12,527 bases of DNA, from positions 1 through 12,527 of the forward strand of contig CAYVXE010000119.1 of NCBI GenBank assembly GCA_964455375.1. Reading direction: 5' to 3'. The notes under the pieces are model-generated. The model saw only the letters and a list, made by a program, of their open reading frames with translations, did no database searches and was not told the origin of the DNA. This DNA comes from CAYVXE01 sp964455375. Lineage in GTDB: Bacteria; Zhuqueibacterota; Zhuqueibacteria; Oceanimicrobiales; Oceanimicrobiaceae. A program made the translations under genes and the position numbers. Of this stretch, positions 12,311 through 12,527 are shown piece by piece. Each line of letters begins with the position of its first letter. Within the stretch, counting starts at the first letter, position 1.

Positions 12311-12527
12311 ACTTCCCGGCAATTGTGTTCCAAAATAGAAATTTTGGAACAAGAAGGAAAACCGTCACCCTGTCATTCCGACCGCAGGGAGGAATCTGTA
12401 CGGAAAGAATTTTTTTTCTCCAAAAAATAATCCACAAACGCTTATTCCTCTATTTCTACATATCCTTCGTTGTTCCAATTCGTAATTGAAGACTCGTAAT
12501 TCGAAAATTGCAGCTTGGTACACGGAT
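12311..12527. repeat. Composite repeat unit 2, with nested insertion; truncated by the window end
   Basis: Same order as unit 1: ACTTCCCGGC, then a hairpin that here is a perfect 10-bp stem (GTTCCAAAAT/ATTTTGGAAC, 12327-12350), and the CAATTCGTAATTG block (12473-12527). Between them it carries about 75 extra bases relative to unit 1, including the palindromic element at 12368-12397. The unit reaches the last base of the window, so its right end is unknown. Confidence 0.7.
12368..12397. repeat. GTCATTCCGA-type palindromic element nested in unit 2
   Basis: Contains ATTCC (12375-12379) with GGAAT (12391-12395), and an overlapping alternative pair CCCTG (12368-12372) with CAGGG (12385-12389). 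TGTCATTCCGA at 12371-12381 is the exact complement of the bases right after the assembly gap (3657-3667). Confidence 0.55.

Larger units (their letters stand above)
11689..12527. other. 839-nt gene-free, repeat-rich region
   Basis: No supportable gene. Short open frames on both strands run through the repeats and show no family resemblance or ribosome binding site. The contents, each listed separately, are a weak terminator candidate, a 17-nt dispersed repeat, a degenerate ACACGGAT stretch, a 13-bp perfect hairpin, two related composite units, an inverted copy of the 42-nt repeat, and a CGTAGGCT hairpin. A second degenerate stretch of the CACAGATTT type lies at about 12043-12082. Confidence 0.7.

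Noticed and set aside
11911..12527. CRISPR array
   Set aside because: Only two related units, of different length and with diverged repeats; there are no regular 25-40-nt repeats with unique spacers, and no cas genes.
1..12527. tRNA or rRNA genes
   Set aside because: I saw no tRNA-like cloverleaf with a TTCRA loop and acceptor pairing, and no rRNA segments, in the intergenic stretches.

Overview
The window is bacterial chromosomal sequence of moderate GC content, probably from a metagenome-assembled or draft genome, because it contains a scaffold gap of exactly 100 N (3557-3656). All eight genes whose families I recognise are on the + strand. The cell was almost certainly diderm: the window encodes a TolC-type outer-membrane channel, two predicted lipoproteins and a Tat-exported enzyme. 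Shine-Dalgarno sites are clear. I cannot name the phylum from the sequence. The style of the intergenic repeats (GAGCGGAGTCGAA and GTCATTCCGA families, AATTCGTAATT runs) recalls uncultured FCB-group or Calditrichota-like genomes, which is a low-confidence inference.

Layout. 5-1738 encodes a family X DNA polymerase with a C-terminal PHP domain (polX). 1823-3544 encodes an amidase-signature enzyme with a twin-arginine signal. After the gap, 3780-10731 holds a co-directional cluster: a TetR regulator, a TolC-family channel, a YbhG/HlyD-type membrane-fusion lipoprotein, two ABC ATPases and two ABC-2 permeases. 11176-11688 encodes a DUF4136 lipoprotein. 10732-11175 and 11689-12527 carry no convincing gene and are built largely of short palindromic and dispersed repeats.

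How the genes fit together. The central cluster has the gene order of enterobacterial cecR-ybhGFSR (TetR regulator, adaptor, ATPase, two permeases), with its own outer-membrane channel added and with YbhF split into two separate ATPase genes. The two ATPases have complementary defects. The first has a canonical LSGGM signature but Pro in place of the switch His. The second has the switch His but a degenerate LPLGF signature. Together they would form a heterodimer with one consensus and one degenerate ATP site. The expected product is a tripartite exporter running from the inner membrane through the periplasmic adaptor to the outer membrane, probably controlled by the TetR protein through a dyad between its promoter and start codon. 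Its substrate cannot be read from sequence.

The most unusual features are the split asymmetric ATPase pair, four consecutive non-ATG starts (one perhaps CTG), a repeat-derived attenuator-like element inside the operon, and a pair of composite hairpin repeat units whose matching hairpins lie exactly 400 bp apart, the second with a probable nested insertion.
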